A stretch of DNA of 64,000 bases from Chamaecrista fasciculata (taxonomy: Eukaryota > Streptophyta > Magnoliopsida > Fabales > Fabaceae). The stretch covers positions 112,038 to 176,037 of the forward strand of contig QANZ01029243.1 of assembly GCA_003254925.1 (NCBI GenBank), in the 5' to 3' direction. How positions within the stretch are numbered: position 1 is the stretch's first letter; every line of letters starts with the position of its first letter. Below the pieces are notes generated by a model. The model saw nothing but the letters and a program-made list of their open reading frames with translations, did not search any database and had not been told where the DNA came from. A program made the position numbers and the translations under genes. Below, in pieces: positions 23,241-34,599 of the stretch.

Positions 23241-23869
23241 CAAGGTTATTAAGATCGAGATCTTAGATCGTAAGATCGTATAAGATCGAGATCTTAATAA
23301 GGCCAACCTTGCCGGATCGTATAGAAGATCGTATTTAGTTAGGATCGGACTAAGATCGCGATTTTCTAGTTAAGATCGTAGGATCGTACGATCTATACTA
23401 TCTGAGTCAAAAGAAAAATTTTTTTGACCCAAAAAGCAGTGTTTTATACATTTTTGTTTTTTGTTTTTATTTTCTGGCCCAAAACACATAAGTGAGGCAA
23501 ATTTAGGGTTTCCCTTTCACAAATCACATTTATCTTTTCACTTTTCACTTTTCACAGTCTCTCACATTCTCCACTGTTCCCTTTCACATTTATCTATAGA
23601 ATCAAAGTTATATTGGTTTTTATCTTTATTTGTAAGATGTTTGACACAACAAAGATGTAAATATACCATAAAAATATAAATTTTTAGAAATCTTTAGAAT
23701 AAATATAAATTGTTAAGATCTTACGATCCTAATTGTTAAGATCTTACGATTTTAATTTTTTTGTGCAAAAAAAAAAGTTAGGATCTTACGATCCTCGATT
23801 CGATTTTACGATTCGATCTATTTTTTTTCCGCTCCGATCTTTATTAAAATCTCGATCTTAATAACCTTG
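23241..23869. mobile_element. 629-bp hAT-type MITE with GATC-rich subterminal repeats
   Basis: Perfect terminal inverted repeats of at least 20 bases (CAAGGTTATTAAGATCGAGA and its complement) are flanked by an exact 8-bp duplication, TTCCATAT. Eight-base duplications are the hallmark of hAT transposases. The outer 170 bases on each side are packed with AGATCGTA / TTACGATC words in both orientations, as expected for subterminal transposase-binding sites. The interior has no transposase frame, so the element depends on another copy. Confidence 0.92.
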
Positions 23870-23877
23870 TTCCATAT
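23870..23877. repeat. right 8-bp target-site duplication of the hAT MITE
   Basis: TTCCATAT, identical to 23233-23240. Confidence 0.9.
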
Positions 23878-24011
23878 GAATATCATCATCGAGGTGAACA
23901 ACAAATTACATCATATTAATTATTAATAGTAATACAGTTGACAGTCAGAGGTTTGTGCTTGAACAACAACCGAATCCCCACAATTACCATTGACCAATCC
24001 GAATGAAATTC

Positions 24012-24422
24012 CTAATCGTGAAATGGGTATTGTTCGTACCTGATAGTGCAATCATGAAGCACCGCTCGAGCCCCAATCCGGTTCTGACAAGTGGCAAACA
24101 AGGCCGTTTTAGCAGCAGCAAGACAGGTTTTGCAGTCAGAGGGGGTGAGATTTGGATTGCAATTAGCATGAGCATAAGCAAAAGCATTGGAATAAGGAGA
24201 GATGTTATAGTAATCCAAGTCCTTGCGTGTTGGAGTCACTGTCTCTAATTCTTCAACAACATAAGTTAAACTAACGGCAAAAGGGTCACCTGAGGTGTAT
24301 GTCCCAACGTTGCACAGAACACTGGTGACGTTGGTATTGGGAGCACTCTCACCAACACTCCATAACATAACAATCATACTAATACCCATCGCAATTCCTC
24401 CCAATTCCATTCTCACACCCAT
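24012..24422 (-). CDS. single-domain DUF26 (Gnk2-type) secreted protein
   Basis: A 136-aa protein read from the ATG at 24422. Residues 1-26 form a signal peptide. The rest is one DUF26 / salt-stress-response-antifungal domain: C88-x8-C97-x2-C100 in ANCNPNLTPSDCKTCLA, with other cysteines at 37, 112 and 125 (six in all, the usual number). The domain occurs twice in cysteine-rich receptor kinases and once in ginkbilobin-2-like antifungal, mannose-binding proteins; this gene is of the second kind. Length and six cysteines suggest it is intact, although it ends soon after the last cysteine (RYEQYPFHD). The right edge of the hAT MITE lies about 135 bases downstream of its stop. Confidence 0.85.
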   Translation of the reverse strand: MGVRMELGGIAMGISMIVMLWSVGESAPNTNVTSVLCNVGTYTSGDPFAVSLTYVVEELETVTPTRKDLDYYNISPYSNAFAYAHANCNPNLTPSDCKTCLAAAKTALFATCQNRIGARAVLHDCTIRYEQYPFHD

Positions 24423-24560
24423 GTTCTTCCTTCGCTCAGTCTTTGACTAATTTCCACCAAATTCTATTCTTTTATTATGTGAGGATCGGAGGGGGAAGAC
24501 CGCCTTCTTTGCTTAATCTTCAACCAAGTTTTCCAAGATTTTGCTTTTAATAATAATAAT

Positions 24561-24980
24561 TGATATACCCTATAGGCGCCAGGCGCCATAGTAATCCTCC
24601 CCTCTGGGATCTAACCTTGTCCTTTTCAGTATGGACTAGTGATATACATCCTTTTAAATATCTTAGGCACCCAAACGCCACACGGATCCTCTTACACACA
24701 ATCCCTTAAATCTTGGTGTACTTGTCTGACACTACAGTGACAAGTCACCATCAATCACATTCACCTACCACACTCCACCATTTTCTCTATAAATACATGC
24801 TACAAAACCCTAACAAGGTAAGTGACTGATCTCTCTACAACATTTTGTTCTCATCTCTTACACTCTCTAACTTGAGCTTCAGAGTGGGTTCACAGAGGCC
24901 TCCCCCTGTGCAATCCTTCTTGTAGGTTTCAAGTTTCAAAGTCAGAACCATGACTTCCTCTCGAGAAACTCAAAGGTAAA
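24561..24980 (+). mobile_element. diverged solo LTR, same family as 51303 and 52173
   Basis: Starts TGATATACCCTATAGGCGCC, parallel to TGATACATCACTATTTGGGC of the other two copies. It then has TATAAATA (24788-24795) and a leader with ACTTGAGCTTCAGAGTG, CCTCCCCCTGTG and GTAGGTTTCAAG. The copy at 52173 has these in the same order (ACTTGAGCGTCGGAGTA, CCCCCCCTGTG, GCAGGTCTTTGC). No PBS or coding region follows. The right boundary is approximate. Confidence 0.7.
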
Positions 24981-25640
24981 TCTCATTGGTTCAACTTTTG
25001 TGTTTTCAATAATTATTTTTTAAAAAATAAAATAGTAGGGAATATAATAGAACCACTTGAAGTAGTTTATTCTTCCGCACTCGAGGCTATCACACTTGAA
25101 TATTCTGATTTGCTTGTCAGGGAGAAGATAAAGTTTACCAAATGGCGGACTTAGAATGAACATTGCATTAACTATGAAGATTTTCTTCAATGAATCCCGG
25201 ATCTTAAATTGTTACTCTTGTCTCAAACACATTTTGAAGACGGGTGACAAAGATGGCAACCGATTTTTCAATTGATTTCTTATAAATCATAGTAACATAC
25301 TAAGTGCAAGATTTAAGATTTTTATATAAACAATGTATGCCTAAATTATATTCTCAATATTAGGAAGAAGTATATTTTTTTAAAAAATGTACATTGAATT
25401 AGAAAATCATCAAAATATAGGAAATATTATTAATTCCTTGTGAGAGAGCGTGACCGAATGAAAGTTGTGTGGACTGCGGAGTGGATGCGTGTAAGCGTAG
25501 AACCGAAGCAGTCCATATTTTTTAAGAAGCATTGGGCCCAAATAGTTGGGGTCCCAAGGACCAAAATACTCATTCAGAAGTGTTGACAGTTGGTCCAAGA
25601 TTATAATTAGAAAAAAAAGACAAAGGCATAATAAAGAAGG
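24981..25640. other. intergenic, no gene seen
   Basis: AT-rich spacer between the LTR remnant and the SINE. Confidence 0.5.
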
Positions 25641-25853
25641 GTCGTGAAATACCAACAATTGTTAGGTGCAGTAGTAGATGAGCTGCACCCTAGGTTGAGG
25701 GATTCGAGTTCGAGTCCTGGAGTCGACACTTGTTGGGAGGACTTTAACTATTCGCTTCTCGACTCGAATGTGATTAGTCTTTGCCTAGACCCTAACACAG
25801 ATAGGTGGGGAACACCCATAATATTTACCAAAAAAAAAAAAAAGTTGTGAAAT
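25641..25853 (+). mobile_element. tRNA-derived SINE with poly(A) tail and target duplication
   Basis: The body spans 25651-25843. The 5' part resembles a tRNA promoter: an A-box-like GTGCAGTAGTAGATGAGC, then a B-box GAGTTCGAGTCC about 35 bases later. The 3' end is an A14 run (25830-25843). Flanks GTCGTGAAAT (25641-25650) and GTTGTGAAAT (25844-25853) are a 10-bp target duplication with one mismatch. Size, promoter, tail and duplication are all as expected for a plant SINE. Confidence 0.85.
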
Positions 25854-27666
25854 TAAAACCATCAACCCAGCGGGTCCCTACTGATAGGGGAGAAAGAGAA
25901 AATGTATTTTTGTGCCATCGTCATTCCACAGGTGAATTTGTCTTTTGGCGTGTTATGCATGAGAAGTTGAGAACACAATAAATTTAAATATCAATTTCGA
26001 AAATGAAACATTAATTGATTCAGTCATTAGATTTTTTTTATATGCATTTTTATTAGTTTCACATACTGCAGTTTGGAGTGGCTCATTGAAAGTGTTTGTA
26101 TTTATGTTTGTATTTATGAATTATTTAATGTCTATACTTTATTCGCCGCTTTGTATACCTTTTCTTTTACTCCACAATGGAGATTACATATTATAGATTT
26201 GTGCGTACCTATCATTCGTCGCGGTTGGCAGGTTCATTTTAATATGGAGTAAATTACAGCCAATTAATTATTTATCCTAGTGATATATAAGTGAAGAAAG
26301 AAAGTGGATCAAGGCATGAGTATATATCTCGTTCTTTCTGTGGTGTGTATGTTGTGTCCTTCTCATGAGATTCATTTCCATAGCAGAGAGGTAGATAGCA
26401 AGTATTGGGCAATCAATAAATAATATTGTTGAGCACAGTAGTAGTAGTAATTACTGAGACCGAATTCAACAATAGATGGACGAAATTTATAAATGAGGAA
26501 AAGATGGCAGAAGCAAAAAGAAGTACTTGAGGGGGAGGTTCGAATTGAAATGATATGGATATATAGGATTAATTACAGGGTAAAATAATTAGAGGTTATT
26601 GGAGTTGTATCATAGTGGGTTTAATTAAATAATAGAGATGGAGTGATATGGTTTAATTAGATCTCGAAAGATGTGCAAATTAAAGACGCATGTTGAATTA
26701 AATCCAAAAGATTTGAAAGAGGGAAGTAATTAGAGTGTTAATTAAATCCAAATAGAAAGAAAGAAAGAAAGAGCAATTAAGTGGAAGTGTATTGGGGCTT
26801 AATTCCAGAGCTGCCAGTAGTGAGTGCCACCTAATGGTAGCATGATGAGTCATCAGGTCACGCGCCTAAGGCTTGATGGTTGATACACACAACTAACAAA
26901 TATCGCAGAGGCCTACTACATGCAACCATACAAACCCACAAAACCGTCTGGTAGAACAACCAGTCAAAAACCTCTCTCTCTCTCTCTCTTTCTCTCACAA
27001 CACAATTCAATTCTCATCTCATGTATACCATACATACATAGTCAAGTCAATCATATATAACATTACATTACATAACATACACCACTATCTCTCTCTCTAA
27101 TATATATATATATATATCTTTACTTGGTCGTCCCTAACAAACCTTCTTACGAAAATGGCATTTCTTGAATTCCTCGCTCTCTCTTCTTCTAAGCTCTGAT
27201 CACCCCTTCAACATCCACCTCAAAGTCATCATACCACTTTGTTAATTAAACCTATCTCTCCTTCCATCGCTCACACCCACACACCACGTACAGTTAGCTA
27301 CTCCTAGGTATATATATCTGCACGTCTTCTTCTTTCCTTTCTTTCTTTCTTTAATTTCGTTCTCTACCATCTCTTCTTCACCCGATCCATTTCTCCATCC
27401 ATCTTACCTTACATTCTCTTCTCTCGATCTGTTTTCTTGGTTTATATCATTGGGGGGATCAAAAAGGGGTTGATTTTCAGCTCACGCAATTTCACAACCC
27501 CAATCCTATTAATTTATATATACTTAATTCCCTCCCTCTTTTCTTTTTTCGATCGGTGGTTAATCCAAGAATCAATTATATGACATATATATAATATGGG
27601 GGACGAGTAAGTGATTGAAGAGTCGTTGGCAGCGAAAAAGAAATTAAAGATCTAACCCAGATTTGA
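25854..27666 (+). promoter_or_regulatory. TT8 upstream region and pyrimidine-rich leader
   Basis: No gene is seen. From about 26970 the sequence becomes CT-rich: (CT)n at 26973, (TA)n at about 27098, and CTTTCTTTCTTTC at 27340. This fits a long 5' UTR of the TT8 gene. The transcription start cannot be placed. Confidence 0.4.
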
Positions 27667-27693
27667 ATGAATGGCTGCGCCTGCAGTAAATAG
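27667..27693 (+). promoter_or_regulatory. upstream ORF overlapping the TT8 start codon
   Basis: ATGAATGG: an ATG at 27667 lies 4 bases before the TT8 ATG (27671) in another frame, opening an 8-codon ORF that ends at TAG 27691-27693. Two more mini-ORFs (ATG at about 27581 and ATG GGG GAC GAG TAA at about 27596) lie just upstream. If present in the mRNA they could lower TT8 translation. Confidence 0.5.
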
Positions 27694-30600
27694 CAGCAGG
27701 CTCCAATCCATGTTACAAGCTGCGGTGCAATCTGTTCAATGGACTTATAGTCTCTTCTGGCAACCTTGTCCACAGCAAGGGTATATAATAATAATTTCTT
27801 TATACAATTATTATATAATAATATTAATTCTTAATTAGTTGCTTTTATTATATGAAATATACATATGTTTAAGGTTGTATGTTTGAAATTGTTGAATTGA
27901 TGATATATATGAAGGATTCTAGTATGGGGTGATGGGTACTACAATGGGGCAATCAAGACTCGAAAGACAGTGCAACCAATGGAGGTTAGTGCGGAGGAAG
28001 CATCCCTCCAAAGAAGTCAGCAACTTAGAGAGCTTTACGAATCATTGTCTGCCGGCGACACCAACCCACCCGCACGCCGCCCTTGCGCCGCCTTGTCCCC
28101 GGAGGACCTCACCGAGTCCGAATGGTTCTATTTGATGTGTGTTTCTTTCTCCTTTCCTCCTGGTGTCGGGTATGTCACATTCATATATATATTTCATATC
28201 TCTATCTATATATCATCAAACTCCCATCGCCCATCCCTTAGCTTTCTTATCATCTTCAAACTAATTGACAATTCAAAAAATTTTCTACTTTTTCTTTCAG
28301 TACTCTTGCTCACATTGCCGGCTGCTTAATTACAAATTCAAATTTCCTTCTCAGCATAAGTATAGGGCATTAATTTACCTACCTTTAGGGAAGGCCACAT
28401 TAAATACAAAAGAAGTAAACAAATTTTTATTGAGGATGACCAATGGTGAATTTAAATGCACTGACTTATAGTAGCTAGCTACAATTATATATAGGAAGCG
28501 TTAGCTAGCAATAACCAGAACATTACCTGGCCTGCAGCCAAAGAAAAAATTTGGGCAGGATGAGGCTGTTGTAAGTTTAACTGTATAGTAATAGCAGCAG
28601 CAATATAATTGTGAATTGTACGTCAACAATAAATAACAAACAAGGTTGAAAGTTTTAATGGGCTACCAAGAACAAACAAATGCAAATTCAGATATTTTTT
28701 AATTTTTTTTTAAAAAAAGTTATATATCTTGGTGAGGCATACAAGAAAATTTTTTTTTACTGAAAATACTGTTCTGTTCTCCTGGGGTATATATATGATG
28801 ACCAAAGCAGTCACCCCCAGTGAAAAAGTTATATATCTTGGTGAGGCATACAAGAAAATTTTATGAAACAAAATAAGAAAGAAAAATAAATAAAAACTTT
28901 GTTTTGGTCTTTAAACTATAAAGTGAATTCCATTTTGATCCATATATAAACATTTTTCGTTTTGTTCTAGTTTTTAAACTTTTTTACTTGTTTTACTATT
29001 AGTCTCAATTGTGATTTCAGCTAATTTTTGTAGTTATTTATGAATTTAACACCTAACTTGACAATTTATCTCTCATATGTATCATAATGAATGAGTTGAT
29101 AGAGAAAGACAAATCAAATATCAATCATCTATCTCAATTATAATTTAGGTTATAGATAACGACAGAAACTAAATATAATTACGTCTGAATTAATGGTATA
29201 ATAAATGAAAAAACTTCAAGACAAAAATGGGAAAAAAAATAGTACAAGACCCAAAACAAAATTTACCCTATAGTTCAAAGATCAAAATAAGGTTTTGACC
29301 AAAAAAAATAATACATATTTTTAAAAACATTAATAATAATTGGCCTGATGCCTAGCTAGTTGAAAACTATGATCTATATGAAAAGGAAATAGAATTGTTA
29401 TTATGTGGTTGATTAGAGACAGGAGAACATTTTCCGATGCAAGTGTGTGGACATACATATATAGTTGCTAAAAACGTAGGTGAGAAGTCTTCAAGTCTTG
29501 ATCCTAGATCGGAGAATTTGTGAAGATACCAGTTGATGGGAAGTTAATGAAGAAGTTGGAATTAGATATAGGTTACGCATGCAATTTATAAAAGGGGGGT
29601 ATGCATGTGATATAGCTTAAGAGTATGCTTAGATGTGAAGGGAATATATTCGGAGACCATTGATTCTCACAAGATATTGCCGAGCTCGTTAAGTAGTTAG
29701 TTGTGCATTATATGCGTGAATAGGACGGCTGCTAGAGAAGCTGCTTCTTTGAGAAACCCGACAAACTAATGTTATTCATAGTTCAAACTTGAAAAAAGCT
29801 GACACTATTTGCTAGCATTCTGCATTCGGAAGCTTCCCAATCCCGATGCTACCTAGCTATCTTCTCTCTCTCTTTGCTTTGCCTTCGTATATCTGTCTCT
29901 GTAGCTATTTTGGTTTCTGGAAAATCTCTATTACGTTTTCGCACTAGTCAGCAAAAAAAGAAGCATTTAATTGATTATAATAACAAATATTGCCGCGTAA
30001 ATATTACAAAAGGTATGCTAGCTGATGAGGATTTAAACTAGGCTTCCATCGCGGGATAGGGTACGCTCCTTATATACACACACACACAATCCACAAGGAG
30101 TTAAGAATCTGATCAGGCACAATTCATTTTGACTATTTTAGAGAATAGGAAAAGAAAGAGAATAATACGGTTTTAAGTTGGATTAGCTAGCTATAGGGAT
30201 CAAATATATATATATATAGTTATAGTTATAGTTAAAGGTGCTCTAGCTTGGTAATAATTGTTGTTTAATTTCTTGTTCAGGTTATCTATAATGTATAATG
30301 TAATTAATGGTGTTAAAATTGGACGCTGTTGTGACATATATAACGATGCAACTATGTACACTTTTCGATCTATTGATGGATAGAGAACTGCCTAAATTGT
30401 ATATGCATGTGCTAATAAAAGGTTAAATGATAGATAATAAATTGCAATAGAAAATGATTTGGAGTAGTGTGTTAAATTTGAGAGTGGTATAATAATATAG
30501 GTTACCAGGAAAGGCATATGCGAGGAGGCAGCATGTATGGCTGGCTGGTGCGAACGAGGTAGACAGCAAAACGTTTACTAGAGCTATTCTTGCCAAGGTG

Positions 30601-33346
30601 CATTCTCCCTCCACCCTCTTAAATCTTAATATAATTAATTTATTTAATTTCATTTGTAACATTTGGCATAAATAATTCGATCATAGGGATATTGTATTAG
30701 GCATGAATATACATAATGATGAAAATTTTATGCATAGTACGCCATTTTTTTTTACTAACTCGCTGTATGCATTTCTTTGTGTGTATGCTGTGAATGATTT
30801 GAAATCTTGTGCCCCGCCAGAGTGCTCGTATTCAGGTAATTAAAAATCGAAGTTTCCAACTTGTGCAATTTCTAGCCTTGTAATTTGTCATTTGTGATTT
30901 GTGTGGGTGACTGTGACTCTGACTCATCATGTACATTAACATTTCCGTTGTGTGGTTTGCGAATAAATTACTACAGACTGTGGTGTGCATTCCTCTGTTA
31001 GACGGCGTCGTAGAATTCGGCACAACAGAGAAGGTAAGTAGGTAACACACACATATATTAGTTCCCGTTTACTCTTGTTTGGGACAAATATATATATCCT
31101 TTTATCTATTTCATACATATACATATGGAGTTGTATAATTATTAATATTATTATACAAATATATAGGTTCAAGAAGATCTGAATTTTATCCAACACGTGA
31201 AGAGTTTCTTCATAGAGCAGCAGCAGCAGGAGGCTCCGCCGCCAAAGCCCGCCCTGTCGGAGCACTCAACCTCCAACCCCACCTCTTCCAACCACTCTCG
31301 CTTCCACTCTGCTCCGCTTCCCGCCGCCATGTACTCCGCCGTGGATCCACCACTTACCACCCCGGCGGCACTCAAAAACGTCAACATGGACGAAGAAGAG
31401 GACGACGAAGACGACGAGGAGGCAGAGTCTGATTCGGAATCAGAAACGGCACGGAATAGCCGGCCGGCTTCGACGGTGGCTGCGGGTGCTACGGCGGTGG
31501 AACCAAGCGAGCTGATGCAATTGGAGATGTCGGAGGACATCAGGGTGGGATCTCCCGATGATGGATCCAACAACCTTGACTCCGACTTCCACCTGCTGGC
31601 GGTGAGTCACCCCTCCGATCATGATCAACAGCGCCGGGCTGACTCTTATCGAGCCGAGTCCACTCGCCGGTGGGATGACCCCGCTCTTCTTCAACTACCT
31701 CCTGCTTCAGGTAACATCCTGCTCATTGTTAGTTATGATACTCAATTCTAACTAACTCACACATAATCATATCCAGATTAAAGTGCATTGAATGGGCATG
31801 CACCACTTGCACTCACATATATAGAAGGAAAATATTTTTTAAGGGACAATTTTGCTGTTATCATTGAAAACTACCGCTCCCTTGCTCATCAAAGTGGTTC
31901 GTTCACACAAAATGAAATACACTGCTTCGTCACTCACTCCCACTGGCTGCCACTACTCACTAGCCCCAGTGGCAGTAAGGTAGGTGTCACATAGGTGGTC
32001 CCCCCCACCCCCACCACCCTAAACAATAAATTCAGTTTACTGCTTTTGTCCTTCCTCCGTGGTCCCACCTCTGCTCTCCTAACTCATAACTACCTTTCAA
32101 CTTTTAGTTCCCACTTCTACTTTTTCATCTTCTCATCCCTACTCTCTACACACATTAGCCTTACGTAAATAACAACAGAATCCGTCCTTCATCACCCACA
32201 CACTGACACACACACACAATATTTATTTATTTATCTCCGTGGCTTTCTAATTTCTGCAAACGCATTCATTTTGATCCTAATTATTAATTAGCACTTGCAT
32301 AGGCATATACAATACATGAAAGACGATTGAAGTAGAAAATTAAAATATTAGAAGTTAGAAGGATGAATATAAAAATTAAAAATGTGATGTGATGGGGTGT
32401 ATTTATTATTAATTATTAAGTGAATGGTGAATGAATGGTAGAAGGAGAAGGCGGTGGTGTAGAAGTAGAAGATGTGAGCCAAGAAGACACCCACTACTCC
32501 GAAACGGTGTCGACCATCCTGCACAACCAGAGCATCCGGTGGGCGGAATCAGAAGCAGCGTCGCTGGACTACATCCCTTACTCCTCCCAATCGGCTTTCG
32601 CCAAGTGGCACCATCTCCACCCTTATCATCATCAGCAAGTGTCCTCCGCGGAAGCTAACTCTCAGTGGCTCCTGAAATACATCCTCTTCACCGTGCCTTT
32701 CCTTCACGCGAAATACCAAGACGACAACTCAGCCACGCCGGATCCCGCCACGCGCTTACGCGGCAAAGCCACACCGCAAGATGAGCTGAGCGCCAACCAC
32801 GTGTTAGCAGAGAGGCGGCGGCGCGAGAAACTCAACGAGAGATTCATCATCCTGAGATCTCTGGTGCCATTCGTTACCAAAATGGACAAAGCCTCCATCC
32901 TAGGCGACACCATCGAGTACGTGAAGCAGTTAAGGAAGAAGATCCAGGATCTGGAGGCAAGAAACCGCCAGATGGAGGCTGAGTCCAAATCTCAGAAGGC
33001 ATTGGATCGGGTCGGGTCGGATAAGAGGAAGATTCGGGTGGTGGAGGGAATAGGAGGGATGAGGAAGGCGTCGTCGGGAGTGGTGTCGTCGGTGCAGGTG
33101 TCGATCATAGAGTGCGATGCGTTGTTGGAGCTGGAGTGCGAGAACAGGGAAGGGTTGTTGCTGGATGTGATGCAAGTGTTGCGAGAGATGAGGATTGAGG
33201 TGACCACGGTGCAGTCGTCTCACAACAATGGGGTTTTCGTGGCGGAGTTGAGGGCTAAGGTCAAAGAAAACCCCAACGGCAACAAGGCCAGCATTGTCCA
33301 AGTCAAGAGGGCCCTCAATCAACTCATTCCCCACACTACTGATTAA
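27671..33346 (+). CDS. TT8: TT8 / bHLH42 transcription factor (flavonoid regulator)
   Basis: Seven exons, 27671-27780, 27915-28169, 30501-30597, 30821-30835, 30977-31033, 31167-31710 and 32442-33346, join in phase to about 660 aa. TT8 is the bHLH partner in the nuclear MYB-bHLH-WD40 complex that switches on proanthocyanidin and anthocyanin genes. Seen: MYB-interacting MYC_N domain (residues about 10-200: WTYSLFWQPCPQQG, WGDGYYNGAIKTRKT, LPGKAYARRQHVW), an acidic patch (DEEEDDEDDEEAESDSESE), and WHHLHPYHH plus LLKYILFTVPFLH, typical of TT8. The bHLH spans about 476-531 with H479-E483-R487 for E-box binding, and an ACT-like C-terminus follows. Exon 4 has only 15 bases (SARIQ). Intron 2 (2.3 kb) carries a fold-back element. 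The exon 7 acceptor (GGTAG|AAGG) was chosen because upstream AGs meet stops in frame. Confidence 0.96.
28714..28862 (+). repeat. 40-bp direct repeat pair in TT8 intron 2
   Basis: AAAAAGTTATATATCTTGGT and the next 20 bases occur at 28714-28753 and again at 28823-28862. They are identical by eye, 109 bases apart. Confidence 0.85.
28893..29298. mobile_element. fold-back element in TT8 intron 2
   Basis: The left arm (TGTTTTGGTCTTTAAACTAT) is mirrored at the right end by ATAGTTCAAAGATCAAAATA and GGTTTTGACC. Inner TTTTGATCC and GACCCAAAAC words also pair. About 400 bp, no coding region. Same general type as the elements at 4648 and 38702. Confidence 0.65.
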
Positions 33347-34445
33347 TTACTTAATTACCTCACTAATATATATATATATATTTATTAATTAATTAATTAT
33401 ATTTGTCATTATCAATACACTTAGAATTAGATGTAGTATTTGTTTGTATGTGTAAATTAATGTCCTTAGCTTGCCAACCCAACGGCAACAGCTACAGAGC
33501 TGGCTAGGTCTTCACAATAACAACGATGCACCACAGTACACGAGATCATTCAAGGATGCCAACCTTCGCCTACCTACATACATCACTCCAATCAAAATAT
33601 CAAATTCAAGCTCTTCAATATATATCTTCCAACTTCCAACTTATATATTATATATATACCAATATATAGGTTAAATATGCACTAAAATTTTTTTTGGCCA
33701 ACAAATATGCACTAACTTAATAATGTAAATTTTGACGACAGCTAGGGGACATATATATATATATATGTGTGTGTGTCAGTGATTCCCAGAATGGCCGAAC
33801 GTTTTAGAATCAAAACGAAACGAGTGGCCGGCTCTTTGACAGAGTATGTACGATCCATAGAGATGTTGTCTTTGTATATATCTGGTGCCTCTTGGTAACT
33901 TATATATACATATTATAACACATATATATATATCTTCATTTAAATTACAAAAATCAACTCCAATTTGTATCTTGTCCCTTTAACTGATTATTAATATATT
34001 TTCATAGTGATCCAGTACTTCTCTGCCTACAGCCAGGCAGAATCCTCAAGAGTCAAGACTTTGGGATCACTGAAACTAGTTCCTATATTTTTTGTCTCCT
34101 TGTTCATGGGTCCCTTTATTTCCCAAGCCCATTTTTCAATTCCTTCCGTGTTCTTTTGTTTGTTACGGCCAACATCTTTCATCACTCTTCTCGTACCATT
34201 TGACTCTTACATTACATCCAAAATTAAGCCCTGTTTCATACGATCATGTGCAAGCCCCACCCTACTCCCCATTTCTTTACTCCTAGTACTTTCTTCTCTT
34301 GTTTGAATTTTGAAGAAAGCTTCCAAAATGATACCCATTGTTAGCAGCTCTATTATGCTTATTTTCAGACCAAATTGTTCTATTTTATCAATCACTAAAT
34401 CCACTTTATCGCCTTTTTAATTATAGTTTTGATGGCTGCCTCTTC
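33347..34445. other. TT8 3' region and spacer
   Basis: Several (TA)n tracts (33364, 33751). No gene is seen. Confidence 0.5.
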
Positions 34446-34469
34446 TTTCTCTAATTTTGCCTAATTTCA

Positions 34470-34537
34470 AGTCCTATGGGCATAGGACTAATTTCTCTTT
34501 CATTTGCCTAATTCAAGTCCTATATGGGCATAGGACT
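34470..34537. repeat. duplicated small palindrome
   Basis: AGTCCTATGGGCATAGGACT (34470-34489) is a perfect 8-bp-stem hairpin. It recurs as AGTCCTATATGGGCATAGGACT-like sequence at 34516-34537, inside a roughly 45-bp direct repeat that begins GCCTAATT. Confidence 0.75.
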
Positions 34538-34599
34538 AATTCCCTTTTCACTGCAGTAACTCCTTAATCTGATTTCTCTTTTCTTTTAGGGACCAATAT

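Noticed and set aside
20260-23900. CRISPR-like array from repeated GATC words
   Set aside because: Words are irregular in spacing and orientation and lie within a hAT MITE; the genome is a plant.
25660-25720. tRNA gene
   Set aside because: A- and B-box-like motifs are present, but no cloverleaf closes; poly(A) tail and target duplication show it is a SINE.
31169-31573. Ser-rich minus-strand ORF
   Set aside because: Antisense shadow of TT8 exon 6; the plus strand encodes the acidic TT8 region.
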